36,319 nucleotides of DNA from Chitinophagales bacterium (GTDB taxonomy: Bacteria > Bacteroidota > Bacteroidia > Chitinophagales > Chitinophagaceae), in NCBI GenBank assembly GCA_015654695.1, contig JAATGJ010000129.1:1-36319 (forward strand), given 5' to 3'. Positions 1 through 8,339 of the stretch are shown here, piece after piece (positions within the stretch are counted from its first letter, which is position 1; each line of letters opens with the position of its first letter). Position numbers and translations under genes: made by a program. The notes beneath the pieces are model-generated. The model worked only from the letters and a program-made list of their open reading frames with translations, made no database searches and was not told where the DNA came from.

Positions 1-486
1 AGTCTTGATAAAAAGAGATGAATCTTTACAGGGCTACGGAATAAGCAATGGGATATATGGGCTATTGATATAGCGAGTAAAAAAGAAACAGCTCTTACCA
101 ATACTACAACATTAGATGACGGTGCAGAATATACCCCTGATGGAAAATGGATCTATTTTAACAGCGTTCGCACGGGTACGATGAAGATATGGCGAATGAA
201 AGCAGATGGGAGCAACCCAGAGCAAGTGACTTTTGACGAATTCAATGATTGGTTCCCTCATATTTCCCCGGATGGAAAATGGATCGTGTACCTTTCTTTT
301 CCAAAAGAGATTGACCCGGTCTCGCATCCTTTTTATCAAAAAGTATATATACGCCTGATGCCGGCAAGTGGGGGTGTTCCCAAAAATATTGCTTATGTAT
401 TTGGCGGGCAGGGAACGATCAATGTGCCATCCTGGTCGCCGGATAGTAAAAAAATTGCATTTATCAGTAACACCGTCGTGAAGTAA
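1..486 (+). CDS. TolB-like PD40 beta-propeller protein, C-terminal part, possibly broken
   Basis: The frame ending at the TAA at 484-486 encodes WD40-like PD40 blades of the TolB type: 'FTG', 'DGAEYTPDGKWIYFNS', 'HISPDGKWIVYLS' and 'PSWSPDSKKIAFIS' are successive blade strands. Such propellers are usually exported proteins of roughly 300 residues, so only the C-terminal half is here. Blade sequence continues upstream of the first ATG (181), so 181 is not the true start. In the same frame a TGA occurs at 19-21, right where a blade should read SPDxKxxIFTG. This is either a nonsense mutation, two compensating one-base indels, or a sequencing error near a contig edge. The gene ends 3 bases before the GH105 gene and is probably co-transcribed with it. 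The exact role is unknown. Confidence 0.65.
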
Positions 487-489
487 ATA

Positions 490-1626
490 ATGATTGCCCG
501 GATGAGCAAGAAGCTGCTGATATGTTTTTTGTTTTCACTTTTAATAGTGAAAGTTTCTCATGCACAACCGGATGAAAAGAATTGGCCAAAAGGAACTTCA
601 CCACATGAGACAGGCCTTCGTGTTGCGGAACGATTCATTGCTTCACCACATGGTATTTATAATGCGCCGGGAACAAAACCACATATCCCCTATTTTGAAG
701 TCTGCACCTGGTATGGCGCACTTACATTTGCTCAACTAACAAAAAATAAAAAGCTTACGGAACAATTGATTGAACGTTTTGAGCCTTTATTTGAAAAAGA
801 CACTTCACTCCTGCCTGTTCCGGATCATGTTGATTATACTGTATTCGGCGCTATACCATTTGAAATCTACTTGCAAACAAAAAATAAAAAGTATTTCGAC
901 CTTGGGAAATATTACGCTGATAAACAATGGGGAGTTCCTGAAGGTCCCCGTGTCGTACCTGAATCATATATATATTATGATAAAGGACTTACGTGGCAAA
1001 CGCGGCTGTGGATTGATGATATGTATATGATAACAATGATACAGGCGCAGGCATATCGTGCTACGAAGGATAGAAGATATATTGATCGTGCCGCAAAAGA
1101 AATGGTTTTCTACTTAGATTCATTGCAAAAACCGAATGGTCTTTTTTATCATGCACCTGATGCTCCTTTTTTCTGGGGAAGGGGCAATGGATGGATGGCA
1201 GCCGGCATGACAGAGTTGTTACGGGCATTGCCAAAAGACAACCCGGATCGTTCACGCATTATGCAAGGTTATAAAACAATGATGGCCTCACTTTTAAAAT
1301 ACCAGTCTGAAAACGGCATGTGGCGGCAATTGGTTGATGATACTGCATCCTGGGCTGAGACATCATGCACCGGTATGTTCACTTTTGCGATGATAACGGG
1401 AGTAAAGAACGGGTGGCTTGATAAAAAGATATATGGAGCGGCGGCCCGTAAAGCCTGGCTGGCCTTAGTTACATACATTAATGATAAAGCAGAGATAACC
1501 GATGTGTGTGAAGGAACAGGCAAGAAAAATGACCGGCAATACTACTTAGACCGCAAAAGAATTACAGGAGATTTTCATGGACAGGCGCCATTGCTGTGGT
1601 GTGTAAGTGCGCTACTTAGGAATTAA
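490..1626 (+). CDS. Glycoside hydrolase family 105, unsaturated rhamnogalacturonyl hydrolase
   Basis: Predicted to hydrolyse the 4,5-unsaturated galacturonosyl residue that pectate or rhamnogalacturonan lyases leave on the non-reducing end of rhamnogalacturonan oligosaccharides (YteR/RhiN type). At 378 residues it has the usual family length. Visible marks are the acidic WIDDMYM motif (residues 174-180), which carries the catalytic aspartate in YteR, and the WGRGNGW motif (229-235) that lines the active site of the alpha6/alpha6 barrel. A Sec signal peptide (KKLLICFLFSLLIVKVSHA) predicts export to the periplasm. An ATG at 505 gives a cleaner signal peptide than 490; either could be the start. 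It follows the propeller gene by 3 bases and is convergent with the esterase gene. It fits functionally with the rhamnose operon at the other end of the window. Confidence 0.88.
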   Translation: MIARMSKKLLICFLFSLLIVKVSHAQPDEKNWPKGTSPHETGLRVAERFIASPHGIYNAPGTKPHIPYFEVCTWYGALTFAQLTKNKKLTEQLIERFEPLFEKDTSLLPVPDHVDYTVFGAIPFEIYLQTKNKKYFDLGKYYADKQWGVPEGPRVVPESYIYYDKGLTWQTRLWIDDMYMITMIQAQAYRATKDRRYIDRAAKEMVFYLDSLQKPNGLFYHAPDAPFFWGRGNGWMAAGMTELLRALPKDNPDRSRIMQGYKTMMASLLKYQSENGMWRQLVDDTASWAETSCTGMFTFAMITGVKNGWLDKKIYGAAARKAWLALVTYINDKAEITDVCEGTGKKNDRQYYLDRKRITGDFHGQAPLLWCVSALLRN

Positions 1627-1674
1627 AAAGTAAAAAATCACGAACCCGTCTCTAACATTTGCATTTTGACTCCC

Positions 1675-2490
1675 CTACCTGAATTTTTCCAAATAAGCTC
1701 TGGCAAACCTCTCTCCCATTGTTCTTTGTGATTTCGAATTGAAATGAAGACTGTCTCCTTTGTCTTTCAGATCGCTGGTAGAAATCACGGCTGTATTTTT
1801 ATCTCCTGATGAATAATCATGAATGGCATTATTTATTAAACTAAACTGCTGCTTGTTTTTGGAAAAAGAACCGAGTTCTCCCATCAACACCGGTAAATTG
1901 TTATTCCCGGCCGCTGACCTGAATTTTGCAAATAAAACCCGGAGTCTCTCCTGATAATAAGGAATATCCTTTTCATTAGCATCGCTTTCACCCTGGTGCC
2001 ATAAAATACCTTTTATTTCTCCGAACTGTTTAGCTATTTCAACTTTGGATAGAAAATTGGAATACAGTTTTACATCGCGATAAAGAGAATCGCCTATCCA
2101 TTGACTGATAGAACTGCCTCCTATCGCCGCAGGAATAATTAAAACAGAAACTTCAGCAGGAACATTTTTAATGATAGTCTTTCCAAAAGAATACCCGCAA
2201 TCAAGACCTGTTAAGGTGGGTTCATACCAATGCAATGGCTCTTTGGCAATAATTAATTCCCCCTTTTTATTTATAGATAATATCCTCTTGTCGGGAACAG
2301 TATCCCGGGGTTCAACGATGCCCCGCCCGGCCATATTGGATTGACCGGCTAACAGGAAGATCCATACATTTTGCTTATTCACAGCTACCGTCATCGTTTC
2401 AATTTGTTTTGGAAAATAGGTGGTTCTTGCGACAGGTTTTCTGCCGCAGGAAATGATAGAAAAAATCAATAAACACATGATCTCCTTCAC
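1675..2490 (-). CDS. SGNH/SASA-type carbohydrate esterase (acetylesterase), probable lipoprotein
   Basis: Belongs to the sialate O-acetylesterase/DUF303 (SASA) group that includes CE6 acetylxylan esterases. The nucleophile block is GQSNMAGRG (Ser about 51), followed by GLDCGYSFG, the oxyanion region PAAIGGSSISQW, the block WHQGESDAN, and a terminal DSLHFNSKSQ segment that supplies Asp and His of the triad. Such enzymes remove acetyl groups from plant polysaccharides, so it could deacetylate pectin or hemicellulose fragments. The N-terminus is hydrophobic and ends in SIISC, a possible lipobox. The start is uncertain: GTG at 2490 gives a positively charged leader (MKEIMCLLIF), and ATG at 2478 follows AAGGAG by only 3 bases. 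It is the last gene of the ten-gene minus-strand run. Confidence 0.8.
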   Translation of the reverse strand: MKEIMCLLIFSIISCGRKPVARTTYFPKQIETMTVAVNKQNVWIFLLAGQSNMAGRGIVEPRDTVPDKRILSINKKGELIIAKEPLHWYEPTLTGLDCGYSFGKTIIKNVPAEVSVLIIPAAIGGSSISQWIGDSLYRDVKLYSNFLSKVEIAKQFGEIKGILWHQGESDANEKDIPYYQERLRVLFAKFRSAAGNNNLPVLMGELGSFSKNKQQFSLINNAIHDYSSGDKNTAVISTSDLKDKGDSLHFNSKSQRTMGERFARAYLEKFR

Positions 2491-2504
2491 TTGTACCCAT
2501 TTAT

Positions 2505-3785
2505 CTATTCAAAAAAAGGTATCCCGGGTATAGCATACTTTTTCATACCCTCTTCATTTATCTCCACGCCGATACCAGGTTTCTCAGAGAGTGTAATAAA
2601 GCTATTCTTCACCCATTCTCCATCGTAATGAATTATTTCTTTAAACATAGGTTGCGTATGAAAATAAGATTGCCATTCCAGTATTAAAAAATTAGGCACT
2701 GAAGCGCATACATGCGCAGAGGCCATGGCTCCCAGAAAAGATGCCACCATGTGAGTAGCAAAAGGTGTATAATACAGGTTCGCAAGGTTTGCAATACGTT
2801 GCCCTTCTCCTAATCCCCCCGCTTTCTGCAGGTCAGGCATTACAATATCAACAGCCCCTATCTCCAGCAATCTTCTGAATCCATAAGCGAGGTAATGATT
2901 TTCGCCTGCACATATAGGTGTACTGGTTGATTCAGTGATCAATTTATAGGCTTCTACATTCTCCGCAGGTATCGGTTCTTCCAGCCACATCAGGTTGAGG
3001 TGTTCTAAACGTTTTGCGACTGCCTGCCCGGTAACAGCATCGTATCGTCCGTGCATATCAACACATATATCAATGTTAGGACCTACGGCTTCACGGGCTG
3101 CCGTCATCTGGTCAACCATTCGTTGCAATTCCATTGGGCTGGCTGTCCAGTTATACAAATCATATTTATTGGGATCGTTGGCCTGATCAAGATCAAACTT
3201 GATCGCATTAAATCCCATTTGCTTGGACTTCAATGCCGCCTCGGCAAAATCTTTTGGCGTTGGTAAATTTCTTTGATACAGTGCTGTATCGCAATACACC
3301 CTGATCTTGTCACGAAACTTTCCGCCGAGTAATTGATATACCGGCAGCTTCAATGCCTTGCCGGCAACATCCCATAGTGCCGTTTCAATTGCAGACAGAA
3401 CAGCTACATACATACCTGATTGCGCTCCCTGGAAGAAACCTGATTTACGGATGTCTTCAAAAAGTCTATGCACATTCAGCGGGTTCTTTCCCTTGATCCT
3501 GCTCTCAAAATTTTTTACCAGGTGATACGTTCCGGGAATAGCATCTACTCCTTCGCCACATCCCCAGATATCCTGGTTGGTATAAATTTTTACAAACAGG
3601 CTTCCACGTATATAGCCGCATTTGATCTCCGTGATTTTCAGATCCGATGGCGGAGATATCTTTGGTGTTTTATCAATGGCTTTTTCATAGCCCTGGCCAA
3701 AAGTTGATAAAGATGCAAACGGCGTTACCGCAGCAGCGATCGCTGCTTTTGTAATAAATGATCTTCGTGAGTTTGTATTTGACAT
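2505..3785 (-). CDS. Tat-exported enolase-superfamily sugar-acid dehydratase, galactonate-dehydratase-like (1)
   Basis: Mandelate racemase/muconate lactonizing enzyme family, 426 residues. It starts with a twin-arginine leader (SRRSFITKAA, then a hydrophobic stretch and SLSTFGQ), so it should fold in the cytoplasm and be exported. Metal ligands are D243 (VDMHGR), E269 (LEEP) and E295 (AGEN), each 26 residues apart. Catalytic candidates are K196 (IKFDLD), H245 two residues after the first metal ligand, D318 (MPDLQKAGG) and H345 (ATHM). The Asp/+2 His/+26/+26/+50 His spacing matches E. coli D-galactonate dehydratase (D183, H185, E209, E235, H285). That supports dehydration of an aldonic acid to a 2-keto-3-deoxy acid, but the substrate cannot be read from sequence. 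It lies between the esterase and an RraA-family gene. Confidence 0.85.
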   Translation of the reverse strand: MSNTNSRRSFITKAAIAAAVTPFASLSTFGQGYEKAIDKTPKISPPSDLKITEIKCGYIRGSLFVKIYTNQDIWGCGEGVDAIPGTYHLVKNFESRIKGKNPLNVHRLFEDIRKSGFFQGAQSGMYVAVLSAIETALWDVAGKALKLPVYQLLGGKFRDKIRVYCDTALYQRNLPTPKDFAEAALKSKQMGFNAIKFDLDQANDPNKYDLYNWTASPMELQRMVDQMTAAREAVGPNIDICVDMHGRYDAVTGQAVAKRLEHLNLMWLEEPIPAENVEAYKLITESTSTPICAGENHYLAYGFRRLLEIGAVDIVMPDLQKAGGLGEGQRIANLANLYYTPFATHMVASFLGAMASAHVCASVPNFLILEWQSYFHTQPMFKEIIHYDGEWVKNSFITLSEKPGIGVEINEEGMKKYAIPGIPFFE

Positions 3786-3894
3786 TGTGCTGGTTTTTAT
3801 TTTAATAAAGTAAAAATTAAAAAATCAAAATTGAGTAGCTATCATTAAAAGAATTGCTTTTCCTGCTTATTGATTTTTTACTTTTCATTTTGAC

Positions 3895-4839
3895 TTACCA
3901 AGTCCGTTCTTTCAGATACGCCTGTATTTCTTCTTTGGGAACAGGCAATTCATTGATATGATCGTTCAGCCATTTAGAAAAATCTTTTTCAATTTCATCT
4001 GTCCAGCGGGAATCTACCTGGCCGGCTGTGTATTTGCCTTCTCTTAAACGCTGATGACCGAACAAATCACGAAGACGAACGATCTCGGAGGTCTTCACTA
4101 CTCTTTCCGCCAGGTGAGGAGGAATAAACACTACAACACCCAGCTTACCCAATACAACATCACCGGGCATCACTGTTACAGTACGGATACGTGTAGGCTG
4201 ATTAATGCCAACGATCATCGTGTTCAGGTCTCCTGCCGGGTTGTGGTAAGAAGGATCATAACTGGTATAATAAGAAGTAAAGCCGCCGATCTCTTTCAAA
4301 CCTTCTACATCACGCAATGCGCCATCATATACAATTCCATTACCGGTTTTTGCATAGATCGCATTGCCAACATTATCCCCGATGGTAGGCCCGTTGCGAT
4401 GAGCCCCAAACTGGTCAGCCACATATACATCTCCTTTCACCAGCAGATCTACTGCCCATGTATTTTGCCCCCTCTTACCTTCTTTTTTTCCTGCTGAATC
4501 AATTGCTTTCCATACATCAGGCCGGGCGGGCATAAACAGGGCCGTCACAGCTCTGCCCACCAATACGCTATCAGGATTTATCAATTGCCAGCCTTCCGCC
4601 ACCTGGTAACCATATCCCGCATTTTTCATCACGGCCCATGCTTCTTCCACACTCACTGATTTCATACGTTTCATAATATTATCCGGCACTTTAGGACGGC
4701 CATCTGCAAAACGTTCCCCTTTCCATTCTGGTGTTAATGCGATCAATTGTTCTTTTGATATCTGCACCTGCTGGCCATGTAATTGCGGTTTACATACAAT
4801 CATTGATAAAGCAAACAATAAGTATTTAATTTTTTTCAT
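3895..4839 (-). CDS. Secreted RraA-family protein, possible keto-acid aldolase (1)
   Basis: The RraA-like fold includes the RNase E inhibitor RraA and class II pyruvate aldolases (HMG/CHA aldolase). The core block is GDNVGNAIYAK (GDN at residues 154-156) followed about 20 residues later by R176-D177 in GALRDVEG, the arrangement that binds metal and the keto acid in the aldolases. At 314 residues it is nearly twice the length of E. coli RraA. The extra N-terminal part has a conserved TPEWKGERFADGRPKVPD block, and the C-terminal tail has FGHQRLREGKY and WTDEIEKDF. The leader (KKIKYLLFALSMIVC) predicts Sec export, unlike regulatory RraA. It sits between two dehydrogenase/dehydratase genes, and an aldolase cleaving a 2-keto-3-deoxy acid is the best guess. 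It is a paralogue of the gene at 9980-10906. Confidence 0.78.
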   Translation of the reverse strand: MKKIKYLLFALSMIVCKPQLHGQQVQISKEQLIALTPEWKGERFADGRPKVPDNIMKRMKSVSVEEAWAVMKNAGYGYQVAEGWQLINPDSVLVGRAVTALFMPARPDVWKAIDSAGKKEGKRGQNTWAVDLLVKGDVYVADQFGAHRNGPTIGDNVGNAIYAKTGNGIVYDGALRDVEGLKEIGGFTSYYTSYDPSYHNPAGDLNTMIVGINQPTRIRTVTVMPGDVVLGKLGVVVFIPPHLAERVVKTSEIVRLRDLFGHQRLREGKYTAGQVDSRWTDEIEKDFSKWLNDHINELPVPKEEIQAYLKERTW

Positions 4840-4918
4840 GTAGTTAAAATTTTATTGTAAAAAATTTAAATTTTGTTTTTTTATTATGGCGTACTAAATG
4901 ATAGTCCAGACTTCTTCG

Positions 4919-5698
4919 CTAAGCACTATAAACTCCTCCATTAATGTCAATTGTCTCACCGGTAATAAACCCATCATACTCCGAAGCAAGAAAAGCAACA
5001 GCCCGGGCGACATCGTATGAATTTCCCGCCCGCCCGAGCGGAATAGAAGCAATAGTTTTTAAGGCGGCTTCTTTAGAGGTATGCGTTTCATGAAACCTTG
5101 TACCATCAATAAATCCCGGTGCTACTGCATTTACCCGGATACCTCGGGCGCCAAGTTCTTTTGACAGGGACCTTGTCCATGTCAACACGGCCCCTTTACA
5201 GGTTGAATACACCAATGAGCCTGCATGTCCACCCATCCTGCCCGCTAATGATGATACGTTGACAATACTGGCTCCTTCGTTTTGAATTAAATAAGGCAAT
5301 AGTTCTTTTGTGATCAGCATCATCGTTGTGAGGTTAATATCAATTACTGTTTTCCAATACTCTGTAGTTATATCTCCGATAGTATTTCGCTTCACAAGAG
5401 ATCCTGAATTGTTAATCAGAATATCAAATGAGCCAAGGAAATCAACTCCTTCTTTAACACATCGTATAACATCCTCCTCTTTGGTTAAGTCACCCTGGAC
5501 GCAGATGGCTTTTTGCTGATGGGTCACTGCAATTTTTTGTAACCTTTTTGGTTCTTCACCCGAACTAAAATAATGCATGCACACATTGCAACCTGCTTTG
5601 ATTAAAGTTTCTGAAATGGCCGCCCCGATTCCCTGGGATGTACCGGTTATAAATGCATTTTTATTATTTAATGTTCCCATACTCGTTTTATTTTTCAT
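4919..5698 (-). CDS. Short-chain dehydrogenase/reductase (SDR, FabG-like)
   Basis: Classical SDR of 259 residues. It has the cofactor-binding TGTSQGIG (18-25), NNSGS in place of the usual NNAG (97-101), a catalytic serine in NVSSLAG (about 149), YSTCK (Tyr164, Lys168) and the following RVNAVAPGFIDG. No leader is visible, so it should be cytoplasmic. In sugar-acid clusters, SDRs of this type oxidise aldonates, 2-keto-3-deoxy acids or sugars. The 2-keto-3-deoxy-L-fuconate/rhamnonate dehydrogenases are one example, but the substrate here is unknown. ATG at 5680 (MGTLNNKNAF) is as likely a start as 5698. It is part of the minus-strand run, 79 bases upstream of the RraA-type gene and about 45 bases after the DUF1080 gene. 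Confidence 0.85.
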   Translation of the reverse strand: MKNKTSMGTLNNKNAFITGTSQGIGAAISETLIKAGCNVCMHYFSSGEEPKRLQKIAVTHQQKAICVQGDLTKEEDVIRCVKEGVDFLGSFDILINNSGSLVKRNTIGDITTEYWKTVIDINLTTMMLITKELLPYLIQNEGASIVNVSSLAGRMGGHAGSLVYSTCKGAVLTWTRSLSKELGARGIRVNAVAPGFIDGTRFHETHTSKEAALKTIASIPLGRAGNSYDVARAVAFLASEYDGFITGETIDINGGVYSA

Positions 5699-5743
5699 AC
5701 AAACTTCAACACACTCCTTTGTACAGGTTGTACCGGGTCTGTT

Positions 5744-7042
5744 TCAATCGCCATGTTTTTTCTCCACCAATGTAAATTCAAACCAGGCGAAATTATTTCC
5801 CTTATTGTAATGAAATGTCAGCAACTGAAGACCTGGTTCAGAAAAAGTAATGGTCCCGATTTCCGCTTTGTTCCAATTATGAAAACCGCCTGTACTCAAT
5901 GGTAGTTTACAGGTACTGGCCGGTTTTTGATTGACATCAAACGTGATGGCGGTGTCTTTGTTAGCGTACAATGCATCTATTTTATAGGTGCCGGCTACCT
6001 TAACATCCACCGTGTAATTCAGCCACTCATTATTTTCTGTCCACCCGATATAGAATTGATTTACCCCCGGTATATAATAATTATTTACATGATTGAAATC
6101 GGCAAAGTCTTTTGTATAGGAAATATCAACAGCTTCATCTTTTCGAAACGCCCATTCGTAAGGGGTAGCATGCGGACGCTGGTGATCAGGAAGTTTATTC
6201 AGTCCGCCACTCCCGCGGTTTTCGGTTTCAACATCATGATAAGCTACCCCTTCTCCGCCCATGTCATATAAAGCGCATTCAATTTTGCCGGGGATAACCT
6301 GGGGACCTGCAGTGTGGATGGCATCAACGAAAGGTCTTCCTTTATAAGACAGCGGTACAGATGATGCTACCGGGTTTAAATTTTTTACCCTGAGATTACG
6401 AAACCGTACAACTTGTTTTGAAAACTCAGCATCCTTTGGAACCTGCAACCCAATTCTTCCTTTCTTTGAACCCTTCACATGTTCATCCAATATTTTCTGC
6501 CGGTTCAGGTAAACCCTGATGTGATCGCCTTCACATATAATAGCTAACTGGTTCCATTGATTCGGAAGATGATGGTTGTCGCCTGTTGACTCTACATGAT
6601 GCAGCAAACTCCCTGTTAATTTTTTTTGTGGCAGGTCACTGATTTGAACTTCGTAGCCATGCACATCGGGAGAACCTGCGGAGTCTTTCGGCATACGAAT
6701 GCCAATACCGCTATTACACTTTTCAGGTACAAAGAATTCCAGTTCCAATACAAAGTCTTCCCATTCCATTGATGAAAACAGCCAGGAGTCTTCCTTTTCC
6801 AAAGGGTCCCGGCGACCAACAAATTCTCCCTGCTCCACCGTCCAAAATCCTTTGTCCTGCATTACCCAACCGCCAAGATTCTGCCGGTTGTATATCGGCG
6901 TAAAACCGGTGCGATCTTCAAAAGGATAAACACCCGGACCGGGTTTTTTATTCTGCTCTGCAGAAATACTTTGCGCATACAATTCACTGTTGTTTAAACC
7001 AAGGACAATGAAAGACGCACATAGCAGAATAAATCTGTTCAT
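5744..7042 (-). CDS. Exported DUF1080 (3-keto-glycoside hydrolase-like) protein with a CBM6-like domain
   Basis: A Sec leader (MNRFILLCASFIVLGLNNSELYAQ) precedes a DUF1080 concanavalin-like domain at about residues 45-220. Its marks are 'FTPIYNRQNLGGW', 'FWTVEQGEFVGR', 'SGIGIRMP' and 'RIGLQVPKD'. DUF1080 proteins include enzymes acting on 3-keto-glycosides. The second half (about 235-430) resembles a family 6 carbohydrate-binding module: 'GGEGVAYHDVE', 'GWTENNEWLNYTV', 'GTYKIDALYAN' and a final 'NFAWFEFTLVEK'. The protein is probably periplasmic or surface-associated and binds or cleaves a glycoside. The neighbouring SDR is typical company, although a 3-keto-forming GFO/IDH oxidoreductase, often paired with DUF1080, is absent from this window. 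The activity call is therefore tentative. Confidence 0.8.
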   Translation of the reverse strand: MNRFILLCASFIVLGLNNSELYAQSISAEQNKKPGPGVYPFEDRTGFTPIYNRQNLGGWVMQDKGFWTVEQGEFVGRRDPLEKEDSWLFSSMEWEDFVLELEFFVPEKCNSGIGIRMPKDSAGSPDVHGYEVQISDLPQKKLTGSLLHHVESTGDNHHLPNQWNQLAIICEGDHIRVYLNRQKILDEHVKGSKKGRIGLQVPKDAEFSKQVVRFRNLRVKNLNPVASSVPLSYKGRPFVDAIHTAGPQVIPGKIECALYDMGGEGVAYHDVETENRGSGGLNKLPDHQRPHATPYEWAFRKDEAVDISYTKDFADFNHVNNYYIPGVNQFYIGWTENNEWLNYTVDVKVAGTYKIDALYANKDTAITFDVNQKPASTCKLPLSTGGFHNWNKAEIGTITFSEPGLQLLTFHYNKGNNFAWFEFTLVEKKHGD

Positions 7043-7124
7043 ACATATTATTTTTATTTTTTAGCACTTTTGATTTACCATGGGATTTTGAATTTCATAT
7101 TGCTGAAACATCAATCGTATCCGC

Positions 7125-8246
7125 CTACCCGGGCGATTGCACTTTCGTTCCAGGTTTACCCTCATCTGGCAAACGATTATGCCACCAGCTCGCCAGCGCA
7201 GAACCTGTTATGTTCATGACCGGGCCAAATACCGCAGGCGCTAAACCTATTGTAGCAATCTTCCCCATCGCCGAAGCAAGCCCGGAGGCAAGTCCTGCAT
7301 TCTGCATACCTACTTCCAATGCAATGGTTCTGCAATCCTTTTCAGGGAATTTCAACAACCTTGCAGACCAATAACCCAGGAAATAACCTGTAAGATTATG
7401 AAGAAGCGTAGCCACGATCAATAAACCACCCACCTTCAGCAGGCTATCACGTCCTGAAGCAACAATTATCACTAACACCATAGCAATACCGAACATGGAA
7501 AAATACGGCATCGCTTTATCGAGCCATTTAAATTTTCCAAACACCAGGTAATGAAAGACCAAACCCGCCGCTATAGGAAGAATGACGATCTCTGTAATAT
7601 GCCATACCATTTTCCAGAAATCTACTTCCACATAACTTCCTCCAAGTAATTGCATGAGCAAAGGTGTTAGAAAAGGAGCCAGTAAGGTGGATATTGCTGT
7701 CACAGAAACAGAAAGCGCCAGGTTAGCCCTTGCCAGGTAAGACATAACATTGGAGGCTAACCCGCTGGGGCAACAACCGATCAGGATAATACCGCCGGCA
7801 ATCTCCGGCGGAAAATTAAATAGCCTGGCTACCAGCAATCCCACTAAAGGCATAATGGTATAATGACAAATGACGCCAATAATAATTCCCTTCGGCATTT
7901 TTATTACGTTGGCGAAATCTTTCAGGCTCAATTCTATTCCCATTCCAAACATGATCACCTGTAGTGATGGTATCAGCAATCTCTGCACTTTAAAGTCGCC
8001 AATGCTTATAAAGTACTCCGGGTAATACATGGCCAGGCTAACTACCGCCAGTATCATTACCGTATAAGAAAATCCTTTCAGTACTTTATTGCCCCTGAAA
8101 GCAATAGCAAGGCTCAAAAAGAATAACATCAGCAGCCAGCCTCCCCATTCATGCAGTTGCTGTACCGTTATGAAAACATACCCCAGTATAAAAACAATCG
8201 CCGCTACATAAAAAAAACTAAAGACCGGCCTTTTGGATGATGCCAT
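7125..8246 (-). CDS. Bile acid:sodium symporter (BASS/SBF) family transporter
   Basis: A polytopic membrane protein of 373 residues. An extra N-terminal pair of helices (about residues 10-70) precedes the ten-helix SBF core. Family signatures are GIELSLKDFANV, the sodium-site region GCCPSGLASNVMSYLARAN, and EVGMQNAGLASGLA in the second inverted repeat. Bacterial and plant BASS proteins carry organic anions with sodium, among them pyruvate, ketopantoate and other 2-keto acids as well as bile acids. Between two exported dehydratases and two exported aldolase-like proteins, uptake of a sugar acid or its keto-acid product is the natural inference. The gene is 93 bases after dehydratase 2, with a strong hairpin in the gap. 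Confidence 0.87.
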   Translation of the reverse strand: MASSKRPVFSFFYVAAIVFILGYVFITVQQLHEWGGWLLMLFFLSLAIAFRGNKVLKGFSYTVMILAVVSLAMYYPEYFISIGDFKVQRLLIPSLQVIMFGMGIELSLKDFANVIKMPKGIIIGVICHYTIMPLVGLLVARLFNFPPEIAGGIILIGCCPSGLASNVMSYLARANLALSVSVTAISTLLAPFLTPLLMQLLGGSYVEVDFWKMVWHITEIVILPIAAGLVFHYLVFGKFKWLDKAMPYFSMFGIAMVLVIIVASGRDSLLKVGGLLIVATLLHNLTGYFLGYWSARLLKFPEKDCRTIALEVGMQNAGLASGLASAMGKIATIGLAPAVFGPVMNITGSALASWWHNRLPDEGKPGTKVQSPG

Positions 8247-8273
8247 AATTGTAAAAGTTTTGTCTGTTCAGTG

Positions 8274-8324
8274 AATTGCAAAGCCTGAAACAATAAAGTG
8301 AAATTTTCAGTGGGCTTTGCAATT
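8274..8324. repeat. Strong inverted repeat between dehydratase 2 and the BASS transporter
   Basis: A perfect 12-base inverted repeat, AATTGCAAAGCC (8274-8285) and GGCTTTGCAATT (8313-8324), encloses a shorter inner pair TGAAA (8286-8290) and TTTCA (8305-8309). On the transcribed minus strand this would form a long hairpin inside the run of co-directional genes. No U-tract follows it, so it is not a typical intrinsic terminator. An RNA processing or stability element, or a REP-like repeat, is possible. Confidence 0.7.
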
Positions 8325-8339
8325 AAATATCCTGCCTGT

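Noticed and set aside
3805-3890. AAAAAATCAA/TTGATTTTTT inverted repeat between dehydratase 1 and RraA-type gene 1
   Set aside because: The stem is almost entirely A-T and lies in an AT-rich spacer; chance pairing is likely.
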